Positions 43,301 to 52,770 of a stretch of 64,000 bases of DNA are shown in pieces. The notes below the pieces were generated by a model that saw nothing but the letters and a program-made list of their open reading frames with translations, was not told the origin of the DNA and did no database searches. The translations under genes and the position numbers were made by a program. Origin of the DNA: Anaeramoeba flamelloides (lineage: Eukaryota > Metamonada > Anaeramoebidae); contig JANTQA010000057.1 in assembly GCA_027625915.1 (NCBI GenBank), positions 2,108,001 to 2,172,000 of the forward strand, in the 5' to 3' direction. How positions within the stretch are numbered: the stretch's first letter is position 1; each line of letters begins with the position of its first letter.

Positions 43301-44893
43301 CAAGGAGTCAAAAATTGTTTTTTATTTTTTCTTTTTGATCGAAAAAATCTTTTTTTTTAAAAAAAAGAGGTTTAATCTCGACAAAATGTGATTTGAATGT
43401 TAAAACTTATACGTGCATTTTATTGTTTAAAAAATCTTTTTGATCCTTTATTGTAAACTTTGTTTCAGTCAAAGTGCCCAACATTTTTTTTAAATATCAA
43501 TTATTATTTTTTATAATTAACCTTTGAAGAACAAATAAGCAATAATAAGTAGAATAATAAACAACATTAAAGGATAGTTGATATCATGTTTAAAGTAAAA
43601 CTAATAAATCAATAGATTTTCTTAAAAATTGAAAAACTCGAATTCTTCCTGTCCTATTATGAAAAACAACAATGTTCATTTTGATCTTCAATTGAAGATC
43701 TTATAAAATTCAAATAGAAATTATTATGATTTTTCTACAATAATTCTCACTATTTTAATAACTTTAGAATAACACTTTTTTACTTAGCGAATATCGATCT
43801 GGCAATAAAAAAAAAATTGCAAATCAATACATATCTAAAAAAAAATAAAAATAAAAAATTAATTAATTATTTAATGTCCTAATTTTGTTTTAAAAAAATA
43901 TTTCCAACTTCATATTATTTAAGGTCTTAGAAAAAAATCCGCAGTTTGAATCTTTGTTTCAAAATCCAGAATTAATGGAAAAAATGATGGAAGATATGCA
44001 AGATCCTGATTCATTTAATGAATTAATGAGATCGTTGGATTTACAAATGCATCAAATTTCCGGAATACCTGGTGGGTTTAACCGTCTACAAAGTTTATAT
44101 AATGATGTACAAGAACCATTGTTTGAAGCGCTCTCTAATCATTCGAGGCCAAAAAACGAAAAAAATAAGAAAAATCAAACAATTTTAATTGATAATAAAA
44201 ATAAAAAACCAAACGATAAACCCTTACCTAATCCATGGAAGAAAAAACAACAAAATAATCCGTTTGGTGGGTTGGGTGGATTGGGTGGATTAGGTGGATT
44301 AGGTGGATTAGGTGGTAATGGTGGTGGGATGGGCGGATTGTTATCTGCTATGAATTCACCACAGTTGCAAAACATGATGAATGGTATGTTTGGTGGTATG
44401 AATCAAAACCAAAATCAAAACCAAAACCAAAACCAAAACAATAAGTAATACATTAATTCTCTTTTTTTTCTTTTCTTTTTTATTGTTTAAACTAAAATTC
44501 CAATTTACATAATATTATTTATAAAAAATTATCTTTAGAATGAATTTTGATATGTTTGATTTTTTAAATCCTATGATGGGATTCAATCCAAATCAAAACC
44601 AAGGCCAAAACCAAGGCCAAAACCAAAACCAAAGCCAGAACAAGAACCAAAATCAAAGCCAAAACAAAAATAATAATCAAAACAAAAATAAAAGCACAAA
44701 GCAAACCCAAAACATAAACCAAAATTCTGATCTAATGACTCAATATCAAAATGAATTAAAATTATTAAATGAAATGGGGTTTACTGTTGCAGAAAATAAT
44801 ATCGAAGCTCTAGTGGAAACGAATGGCGACGTGGAATCGGCTGTTGAATTACTTCTTCAGCGCATGCTAGAATCATTAAATGAAAAAAATTAA
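37343..44893 (+). CDS. UBQLN: Ubiquilin (UBL-STI1-UBA proteasome shuttle), four exons
   Basis: Exons 37343-37526, 37862-38091, 43924-44444 and 44539-44893 give 429 residues with consistent phases (1, 0, 2). Ubiquilins carry ubiquitylated or misfolded clients to the proteasome. Order: a ubiquitin-like domain (1-73, with LRQRLIHEGKILENVRTIKSY and, after intron 1, DRLYLVIEP); STI1-type repeats (about 95-190) rich in NP..M units (NPLFKEMN, NPDTLRDMMKNFPGMKE | VLEKNPQFESLFQNPELMEKMMEDMQDP) and the hallmark GIPGGFNRL..YNDVQEPLFEAL; a GGL repeat tract (about 252-270) and Asn-Gln repeats; a C-terminal UBA domain (about 378-423, LLNEMGFTVAENNIEAL..GDVESAVELLL). The GIPGG and UBA motifs are on different exons from the UBL, and the phase-0 join across the 5.8 kb intron restores an unbroken STI1 region. 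Cytosolic. Confidence 0.92.
38595..38750 (+). repeat. Dispersed repeat, partner at 30.0 kb
   Basis: 'tttgattgattattagaatt', 'aaaatagaattcaaaacatc' and 'caaatgaaattcaaaattt' follow the order seen at 29975-30130. The copy lies 0.5 kb into the ubiquilin intron. Confidence 0.65.
39310..39830 (+). repeat. Dispersed ~0.5 kb repeat, partner at 46.1 kb
   Basis: Ordered blocks shared with 46135-46600: 'tttgaattacgtaatttgtttc / tttgaattgtctaacttgtttc', 'gttaaagt.nagttgttcaa', 'atagaagaac', 'actctctccaaaattt', 'tttatttgtattgataatta', 'ggttctaatttgg' and 'gaattgatta'. It may be preceded by related DNA from 39150. No coding capacity. Confidence 0.8.
42580..42860 (-). other. Higher-complexity island in the ubiquilin intron, possible exon remnants
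   Basis: This stretch is visibly less A+T-rich than its surroundings. On the minus strand it contains a short frame starting MMNKSKKKAQTIERK with a CCHC cluster (VCCHCTHKWLEIS) and a second piece ending NKPYVLCEQCDIIIKVN, both with CxxC-like spacing. No splice join in one frame was found. On the plus strand a 90-codon frame covers it. A small perfect hairpin, AGACGATTGCGTCT, is at 42735-42748. I cannot say whether it is a nested gene, a pseudogene or chance. Confidence 0.25.
43460..43835 (+). repeat. Dispersed ~0.5 kb repeat, copy 3 (lacks the nested hairpin)
   Basis: 'tgtttcagtcaaagtgcccaac', 'ttgaagaacaaataagcaat', 'cttaaaaattgaaaaactcg', 'gaaaaacaacaatgttc', then directly 'ttcaaatagaaattattatg' and 'gaataacacttttttact'. 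Compared with 32925-33470 it is missing exactly the CTGG..CCAG hairpin (junction near 43690). It ends about 90 bp before ubiquilin exon 3. Confidence 0.8.
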
Positions 44894-45908
44894 TGAAAAA
44901 AAAATTAAAAAAAAATTGTTACAAATTATTATTTTTTTTTTCTACTATTTGTTTACACCCATATTTCTTGAAATATTGATTCATAAAATAATAATTTTCA
45001 TAAACAAAAAATAATCAACAAATGAGTGTGAACTTTAAAAAACAAATATCTTTTATTTTATTTTTAATTTTGTTTTTTTGTACAAATTTTGAAAATTAAA
45101 TATTTTGCACTCTATTTGGGTTGGTATTTGAAAGAAAGGTCAAAGCACAATCAAGAAGATTTCGGAAAATCAGCTTTCGTAAATATTATTGAAAACACTT
45201 GATTTTAATTTGACGAAGAATCATTTAGAAATATTTTATTTTTTCCATTTTAGATATTGTTATTTCCAATAGCAAAGTTTAAATTAAATCTCATCAATAA
45301 ATTCCTTCTATTGGTTCTCTATTTGGGGTTATCGTATAAAATACAAAATATAACAAATCCCAGTTCCTTTTATAAAAGGAAAACGTATGAAAAAAAGATG
45401 AGAAGTAACTCAAAGTATAAGAATATACATGACTTCAAAAGTTCTCAGAAGTAAATAAATAGAAAAAACTTTTATTTAAAAACAAGAATTTTTGTTATTC
45501 TTCAATCGAAATGGTTTGTATTGACAAACCCAACTTTAAAACTTTTAAAAAAAAATAAGATCATTCTTAGAAAATTTAGAAAGAATTACGAATATTTTAA
45601 GATCTTTTTGAAAAAGTACTCTTAATCTGAACCTCAGATTTTATAAATTTTATGATTTTTATTTCTTATATACTGGTAAAGTTACTTTAATATTTTAGAA
45701 ATTCGAAATTATTGAAATAATGTGTATTAAAATCTGTTGGCTTTGAAATTTTGGTAAAAAAGAAGATTTTCTATTTGGATATGAAAATAAAATCAAATTC
45801 AAATAAAAATGTTCATCTCTGACAAATATAGCTTTTTAATATTTAGTAAAATATATATTTTATATCTTAAAATACTTTTTTATTGCTAGGGGGGTTAATA
45901 TCGATTTT

Positions 45909-45927
45909 GTGTGTGTGTGTGTGTGTG
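45909..45927. repeat. GT dinucleotide microsatellite
   Basis: About nine uninterrupted GT units following 'atcgatttt'. Confidence 0.9.
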
Positions 45928-46134
45928 AAGATAAGGGGTGTTTGTTTTAATTTATTGGTAAAAGTCTTTAATCTGTGAAAAAAACATCAAATTTTATCTT
46001 ATATCTTTTATTGGAAATTTTTTATCCCAAATATTGAAAAACAAGAACCATAAATGTTTACTAATAAGGGATTAAATAAAAATGTGAAATAAATCTGAAG
46101 GTATGCTAATTTATATACAAAAATTCAAATTTAT

Positions 46135-46600
46135 CCACATGGGCTAAAATGGTCAAAACAGTCACAGGTTACAATTCCATTCAAATGTAAAGAATTGTGA
46201 TTTTTGAAAAACCTGAAAAATATTTTTTTATCTTTATGTTTTTGTTATCATTTTATTATTTGAATTGTCTAACTTGTTTCCTCATTTTTTTTTTCTTGAT
46301 GGTTGATATTATGTTAAAGTTGAGTTGTTCAACATAGAAGAACCCAAATAAATTCAATTGGTGATATCTGACCATTTGTTCGATTAATATTCCTACTAGA
46401 ATTTAAATAAATTCACCAGTTTATTTTTTTTTTATTTTACTCTCTCCAAAATTTAAAACACATCAATGATTTATTTGTATTGATAATTATTTAATTTTGT
46501 TTTGTGGGTATTGTTATTAATATTTCAATGGTTAAAATTTCAATTATTTGATAGGTTCTAATTTGGAATTTCTTCTAGAATTGATTAATTAGGATTTTTT
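46135..46600 (+). repeat. Dispersed ~0.5 kb repeat, partner at 39.3 kb
   Basis: Same block order as 39310-39830 ('gttgttcaacatagaagaac', 'actctctccaaaattt', 'atttgtattgataattattta'). It lies outside the ubiquilin gene, in the same orientation. Confidence 0.8.
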
Positions 46601-46924
46601 TTAAATAATAATATTTGCCTTGTTTAGGGAATTATCGTCACGATAGATTTCTCGAGAATCAAAGTATGTTGTAATTGGGTTTAAATGATATTAGTGCACC
46701 ATGGTGCAAATAGCTGTAAAAAATCTATTATAAATCTTATTGTACAATAAATTATTACATTTTTTACTAATGACCACTATGAAAAAAGTTTCATTTTGAA
46801 AAAAAAAAAAATTAATTCCTTTTTGAAATCTAAAAATAGAAAACCAAAATTCAGTATTCTGATATTTAAAAATTAAGATTTAGAACTTCCAAAAGTAACT
46901 ATTTTTTTAATTTTTGAATTTCAA

Positions 46925-47382
46925 AGATTAATCGAATAATCATCCATATAAAAGTACAAAGACTGATTATTTTTGTTTGCTTTTTATAAAGTAACTTGTA
47001 ACATCAATATATTTGCCATGATTAGAGAAATAATTTGTCAAAAAAATTTATTGGTTAAATATTTGAATTTTAAAAAAAAAATGAATTTTTTAGTAACTAA
47101 TCTACATTTCGCCACAAATTTAAGAAAGATATTTTGTGACTTTGTAGCCTGAATATTGATAATTCAACCTTTAAATTTATGACGAAAAGTAGATTTTATT
47201 CTGAAATTGTTGGATTTTTTACTCATACTTAGATCATTTTTAATTGATAAGATACACAAACATTACTACTTGACTAATCGGTTTTTAAAGACATTAGAAC
47301 CATGTAGCACTAATTTGGTTAGGTCCAATAACAACATACTTTGTTCCTAGGCTTCTCGTTGGTAGACACTAATCCCTTAAAT
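46925..47382 (-). repeat. Dispersed repeat 'attatcaatattcagact', copy 3 (inverted)
   Basis: The reverse complement runs in the same order as 23640-24015 and 30186-30620, starting with GGTAGACACTAATCCCTTAA at its right end (mirror of 30186-30205) and containing 'gaatattgataattcaacc' and 'aatttaagaaagatatttt'. Confidence 0.8.
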
Positions 47383-47563
47383 TTTTTTTTTAGATACCAA
47401 ATTTTCATTTTTTAGATATGTAATGGGTTTAATTTGAGATGGTGGGTCAACCAAAATTGTTAAAAAGAATTGGCTAAATATTAACTTTTTCTTTTGCTTT
47501 AGTATGGAAAGTATAGATAATGAGACTCATGTCTCTTATGTATTTCCCAACTTATCAAAGGGG

Positions 47564-47764
47564 TAAAGTCAGTTCCACTTTTAAGGCACAAACGTTCAAC
47601 GAAATTTAAGGTGCAATAAAAATCTCAAATTAAGGCACTAAATTCAGGTTCTAGTAAAATAAATTGTAAAAAAAAAAAATTCCAAATTTTGTGCCTTAAT
47701 TTGAGATTTTTTTGTACCTTAAATTTCGTTGAAAGTTTGTGCCTTAAAAGTGGAACTGATTGTA
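47564..47764. mobile_element. TA-flanked hairpin MITE (CAGTC family), copy 5
   Basis: 201 bp copy, TA-AAGTCAGTTCC to GGAACTGATTG-TA. One base at each terminus departs from the CAGTC/GACTG consensus; the interior is well preserved. Confidence 0.88.
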
Positions 47765-48420
47765 TATGTGTTTTCATAAATATTCTCTTAAAATTGAAAA
47801 ATAATTTTCTTTATTAACTTTTTATCAACAAAATATCATTTTTTAAATAATTATTTTTTTCAAATCAATTTTATTTTTAATCAAAAGAGTCTAATACTTT
47901 TTCAATATGAATTTTTGGATAATAAAATAATAAGAAAATTTTTATACCCATTTTATTTTTATGAGCCCCCTTTAATTCATTTTTTTTTCAATTTTGTATG
48001 AACAAATAGTATGGATATTTTAAAAGTGATTTCAAAAATACCATAAACGTAAAACAAATATCGAAACCTTGTTAATCAAAAAAATTGATAATATGTTTGA
48101 TTTTTCAATAATTTAATAAACTTTATTGAATTTTAGAGAAAAAAGAGAAAAATGGATCATACTTTTCACATACAATAATTCATTTTGGAAAACCACTTTT
48201 GGAGTAAACCTTAAATTGTAATAATTAGACTTTTGTTTGATTTTTCAATTTCAAGACTCATAATATGGTGTAAGAAATTACTCTTCTGTTTAGACAAATC
48301 TTTTTTATGGATTAGCCTACTTAAAAAACGGATTTTTTTATTGTATATGACATTCTTGTGATAAATAAGAAAACTAAAAAGTTTTTATTTTTAACTGGTT
48401 TTAATTAGCTACTCAAACTT

Positions 48421-48702
48421 ATGGGGGTAGAACCCTTGACGAAATTGTTAACTATTCAGTTTCGTCTGTCTACTAAAAAGACAAATTTTAACATTATGTG
48501 TTTCAATTGTCAGTTTCCTGTTAGATGGATCATTTTTCAGGATTCTCTTCTTTTGTGTAGATTCTACCCATCCCAAACATTCTTTATTGAATTGGTTTTT
48601 ACAAAAAGAAACACAGATTGTGGTTTACAGGGGTTTAAATTGTTAAGTGAGTTCTTTCAAGAACAGTGTCTTCTCAAATTAAAAGAGAAAAAACTACAAT
48701 AA
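48421..48702 (+). CDS. Hypothetical 93-residue frame (weak)
   Basis: An open frame of 93 codons (start MGVEPLTKLLTIQFRL, end LLKLKEKKLQ) in DNA that is clearly less A+T-rich than its surroundings and contains five Cys and two Trp-range residues spread along it. It has no recognised domain, no signal peptide, and no splice sites that extend it convincingly. It could be a real small gene, a decayed exon or chance. Confidence 0.22.
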   Translation: MGVEPLTKLLTIQFRLSTKKTNFNIMCFNCQFPVRWIIFQDSLLLCRFYPSQTFFIELVFTKRNTDCGLQGFKLLSEFFQEQCLLKLKEKKLQ

Positions 48703-49455
48703 AACATTGTAATTGTAAATCTTTTAAAGATTTTGAAAAAGAATTAGTAATTACATCCAAAAGTTCCGATATTCAATTCCTAATCTGTAAATAATAAACC
48801 AAATCGAAAAAATATGTATAACTTATCAACACATAATTATATTATTTGAAATCATTGATGATTAATTTGAATTTTTCTAAAAGAATGAAATTCACTATTT
48901 TTTTGGAATTTGTGAAGCAAGATTTTTCAAAAGGTCGTTATTTTGAATGAAGTGTTCAAACCCTTTTTTCCTATTCTCGGTTTTTTTTCTTGGGGTCTTT
49001 TTGTAACGATTCTAAAAAATGAATAATCAAAATAGAAAAAAGAATTCTTTGTGAGGAAAAATGAGAAAAAAGGCAATTTAAAATCAACGTCTTAACTTTT
49101 CTTTGAGAGTAAAAACAAATTTTCATAAAAATTATTTCAAGAAAAACTTGTGTAAATATTCAAAAAAGTGAGTAACTATTTTGTTCTTTTATTGTTTGCA
49201 AATTTTTAAAGGAAGAAGAAAAAAGCAATTCAAAACATTCATTTTTTATTATTTCTTTGTAAGTTTTTTTTTTATTTTTATTTTAATTTTTTTTTAATTC
49301 CCCCTTTAACATGTTCCTACCAAAATTAACGAAAAAAAATTAAATTGCCTCTGTTTTTCTTTTGCTTTTTTTTAAATTTTTTTCTGTCTTTCTGTTTTTT
49401 ATTCCTAACGCTATTTTTAACTTGACCACAAAATCAAAATAGTATTTAATCGGTA

Positions 49456-50382
49456 ATGCAATACCTTAAATCTAACTTTTCAACAACAACATCCACACTT
49501 AAACCTTTATTAAGTGGCTCATTAAGGATTGGACATTTTCTTGAAGAAGCAAAACCACTTCATTTTAAAAAGAAACTTGCAGGTCTTCGAAGTAACCCTA
49601 TTCCTATTTTTTTGAAAAATTAAAAAAATAAAAAAAAAAAAAATTAAATTCCTTTTCTTATCAATACAAAAATTCATTTCTCCCTTAATAAATTTTTTTC
49701 TCTTTTTTTTTTATTTTTGATTTTATTTTTATTTTCCAAGAACAAACTAAACTTGGCGGTGGACAAAGAAGAATTGACAACCAACACAAAAAAGGTAAAT
49801 TAACTGCTCGTGAAAGAATTGATCTCCTTCTTGATAAAGGAAGCTTCCGCGAATACGATGCATTTGTTGAACACAGATGTACTCTTTTTGGAATGGACAA
49901 AAATCAAGTAAAACATTCTTTTATAATTATTTCTTTTCAAAATTATTGATAAAAAAACACAAAACAAAAAAAAACCAACCAACTTTTTAAATTAAAATTT
50001 TTTCCGTCTATTTCATTTTGTTTTTTAATATAATTATTAATTTTTAGATCCCAGGTGATGGTATTGTAACTGGTCATGGTACAATTAATGGAAGATTAAC
50101 ATATCTCTTTTCACAAGATTTCACTGTTTTTGGAGGGTCACTTTCAGAACAACACGCTTGGAAAATGTGTAAAATGATGGACAAGGCTGTTCTTGTTGGA
50201 GCACCAATGATTGGAATGAATGACTCTGGTGGTGCCCGTATTCATGAAGGCATTGATTCACTTTCTGGATACACAGAAGTCTTTCAAAGAAATGTAATGT
50301 CTTCAGGTGTTGTTCCACAAATTAGTTTAATTATGGGACCATGTGCTGGTGGTGCTGTATATTCTCCAGCCCGTAAGTCTTT

Positions 50383-50419
<37 letters not shown>

Positions 50420-52148
50420 GTTCTTTTCTCTCCTTGTATTTTTTATTTTCGTTTCTTTTGCAAAGACAAAAAGATTCTCAAAAAAGTAGAGATATAAAAA
50501 GGGTTGTTCGTCCCAAACGGAATAGTTTTGTGAACAAATTTTAAAACTTTTTTATTTTGACCCTTTTGTAAAATAGAGTACTTTTATATTTTTCCAAAAA
50601 AAGGAATTAAATTAAAAAAATCACAAAAAAAGCTTTTTGATATATATAATTGACACTTTTTTTACTTTTTTTTCTAAATTTCTTGGATCTAAATAAAGCA
50701 AAAATAAAATATAACTTTTTTATTTTACCAGCTGAGTGGAATCAATGAAATTTTTAATAAAAGTGTTTATTTTATTTATTTCAAAAAATTTACGAATTTA
50801 AACTCTCAACCTTTGAGAAGCACATTTCTAACATATGAAATTTACACTATTTTGAAAACAAATTATTTTTCACATAGTAGTATTTTTCGGTTTTAAATAC
50901 ATGTAATAAAAATAGTATGATTTCCTTTAATAAAACTATTTTTTTTGAATTGGAACTCTTTTGAAAGGTTTTATCCTTTTAAGCTATTTTTAAAAAATGA
51001 CTGTTGTTAAATTAAATATTTAAAATCCAAATAAACAAAAGATGAATCAAAATATCAAACAACATTTTCTAAAAACAAAAACTTTTAAAATTTTCATAAA
51101 TTTACATTACTTTATTAAAAAAATAAATAAATAAATAATTCTAAATTAAATTATAATAGTTACCGATTTTGTCTTTATGGTCAAAGATACATCTTATATG
51201 TTTGTTACTGGACCAGATGTTGTCAAAGCTGTATGTCATGAAGATGTCACAAAGGAAGAACTTGGTGGATCAAGCGCACACACCAAAAAATCCGGTGTCG
51301 CCCACTTTGCTTATGAAAACGATATTGAAACCATCTTAAAGGCAAGAGAATTCTTTGATTTCTTACCACTTTCCAACAAAGACTCTGTCCCAGTCAGGAA
51401 AACAAGCGATCCAAGAACCAGAAAGGACATGTATTTGGACAACATTGTGCCATTAGATCCAAACAAACCATATGACATTAAAGATGTCATTAAGGGTGTT
51501 GCCGATGACGGAAACTTTTTCGAAATCATGCCAGACTTTGCAAGAAACATTGTCATTGGATTCGGAAGAATGGAAGGAAGAACAACCGCCTTTGTAGCCA
51601 ATCAACCAAAGGAGCTTGCAGGGTGTTTAGATATTAACGCCTCCACAAAGGGCGCCAGATTTATCAGATTCTGTGATGCCTTCAACATCCCAATCGTTAC
51701 ACTTGTCGACGTACCAGGATTTTTACCAGGTACAGACCAAGAATGGAATGGAATCATTTCCAATGGCGCCAAATTAATCTACGCCTACGCAGAAGTAACC
51801 GTACCAAAGATCGCCGTTGTTGTAAGAAAATCTTATGGTGGTGCCTATTGTGTAATGTCCTCAAAGCATCTTAGAGGTGACGTCAACTATTCATGGCCAA
51901 CTGGTGAAATCGCCGTCATGGGCGCTAAAGGTGCCGTAGAAATCATCTTTAGAGGACAAGATGTTAAAAAAAGAGAACTCGAATACACAGAACAACTCTG
52001 TAACCCAATGCCAGCAGCCCAAAGAGGTTATATCGACGATATCATCATCCCATCTACTTCCAGACAAAGAATTTGCGAAGACTTGGAAGAATTAAGAACC
52101 AAAAAATTGGAAAACCCTTGGAAAAAACATGGAAATATCCCTCTATAA
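49456..52148 (+). CDS. PCCB: Propionyl-CoA carboxylase beta chain, four exons
   Basis: Exons 49456-49591, 49741-49907, 50048-50372 and 51160-52148 (phases 1, 0, 1) give 538 residues, against 539 in human PCCB. The beta chain moves the carboxyl group from biotin on the alpha chain to propionyl-CoA, making methylmalonyl-CoA. Carboxyltransferase landmarks: [131 protein letters not shown] and the ending [10 protein letters not shown]. The N-terminus is Ser/Thr/Lys-rich without acids for about 30 residues, fitting import into mitochondria or a related organelle. The Asp that follows GGAY in propionyl-specific enzymes is Cys440 here. Intron 3 (787 bp) starts with a long T run. The alpha chain is not in this window. 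Confidence 0.97.
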
Positions 52149-52529
52149 ATTGCTTTCTTTATTAATTATATTAATAATTTTTTATTTTTTTTTTTTACCT
52201 CTTTTTTTATGTTTTCTTTTTTTTTTAAATTATTCTTTTTATTTTACTTCTTTAGTTTTTCTTTAGTTACCGATACCGAAATTTCTTTTTGTTGAGCAAA
52301 ATATTACTTAAAGTATTAATTTTCAGTTTTACACGAATCAAATATAAAAACAAATAAATAACAATTAATGTTTTTCTGAGAGTTTAAAACATTTTAAAAA
52401 TATTTTTGTTATGTTTTTTTTTTTATTTTTTATTTTTTCTATTTTTTTTTTGAAACAAAAATTACCATTTGGGAAAAAAAGCCCAATAGAGTTTTTAATT
52501 GGTAACCTTTCTCAGCATAGAAAATGAAA

Positions 52530-52770
52530 ATGAAGATCAATTAATAAAAGAATAAATAAATAATTAAAGACAAAATGGAGGATTCAGCACAATAACAGCT
52601 TTTTTATTACTATCTTTTAGTTTGGGTTTTTCTTGATTGATAAATAATTAAATAATTGTTGAAAAAACTGACTATTTTTGAGATCTCAAAAACTACCCCA
52701 ACATTTTCATAAAAAAGGAGATTTAAAGTGTGTTTATTGAGTTGATTGAAAATAATCTAATGGATTATTT
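52530..52770 (+). repeat. Dispersed repeat 'aaaatggagga', copy 3
   Basis: 'taaagacaaaatggaggattc', 'agcacaataacagc', 'ctatcttttagtttgggttttt', 'atttttgagatctc' and 'ttgattgaaaataat' correspond in order to 16040-16300. Confidence 0.7.

Larger units (their letters stand above)
38092..43923 (+). other. 5.8 kb intron of the ubiquilin gene
   Basis: The donor is GAG|GTAATT and the acceptor TTTAAG|GTC, splitting two codons cleanly in the middle of the STI1 region. The other introns of the same gene are 335 and 94 bp. The intron contains three dispersed repeat copies and a patch of less A+T-rich sequence (42580-42860). Apart from that I see only A+T-rich DNA. Confidence 0.8.
44894..49455. other. Intergenic region with repeats
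   Basis: Between ubiquilin and the carboxylase gene. It contains a GT microsatellite, three dispersed repeat copies and one weak candidate frame (48421-48702). Elsewhere only A+T-rich DNA is seen. Confidence 0.6.

Noticed and set aside
44175..44375. Proline-rich minus-strand frame
   Set aside because: Antisense of the ubiquilin GGL repeat tract.
43954..44893. Reading ubiquilin exons 3 and 4 as independent genes
   Set aside because: Phase-matched splicing restores the canonical UBL-STI1-UBA order, and each fragment alone lacks essential parts.
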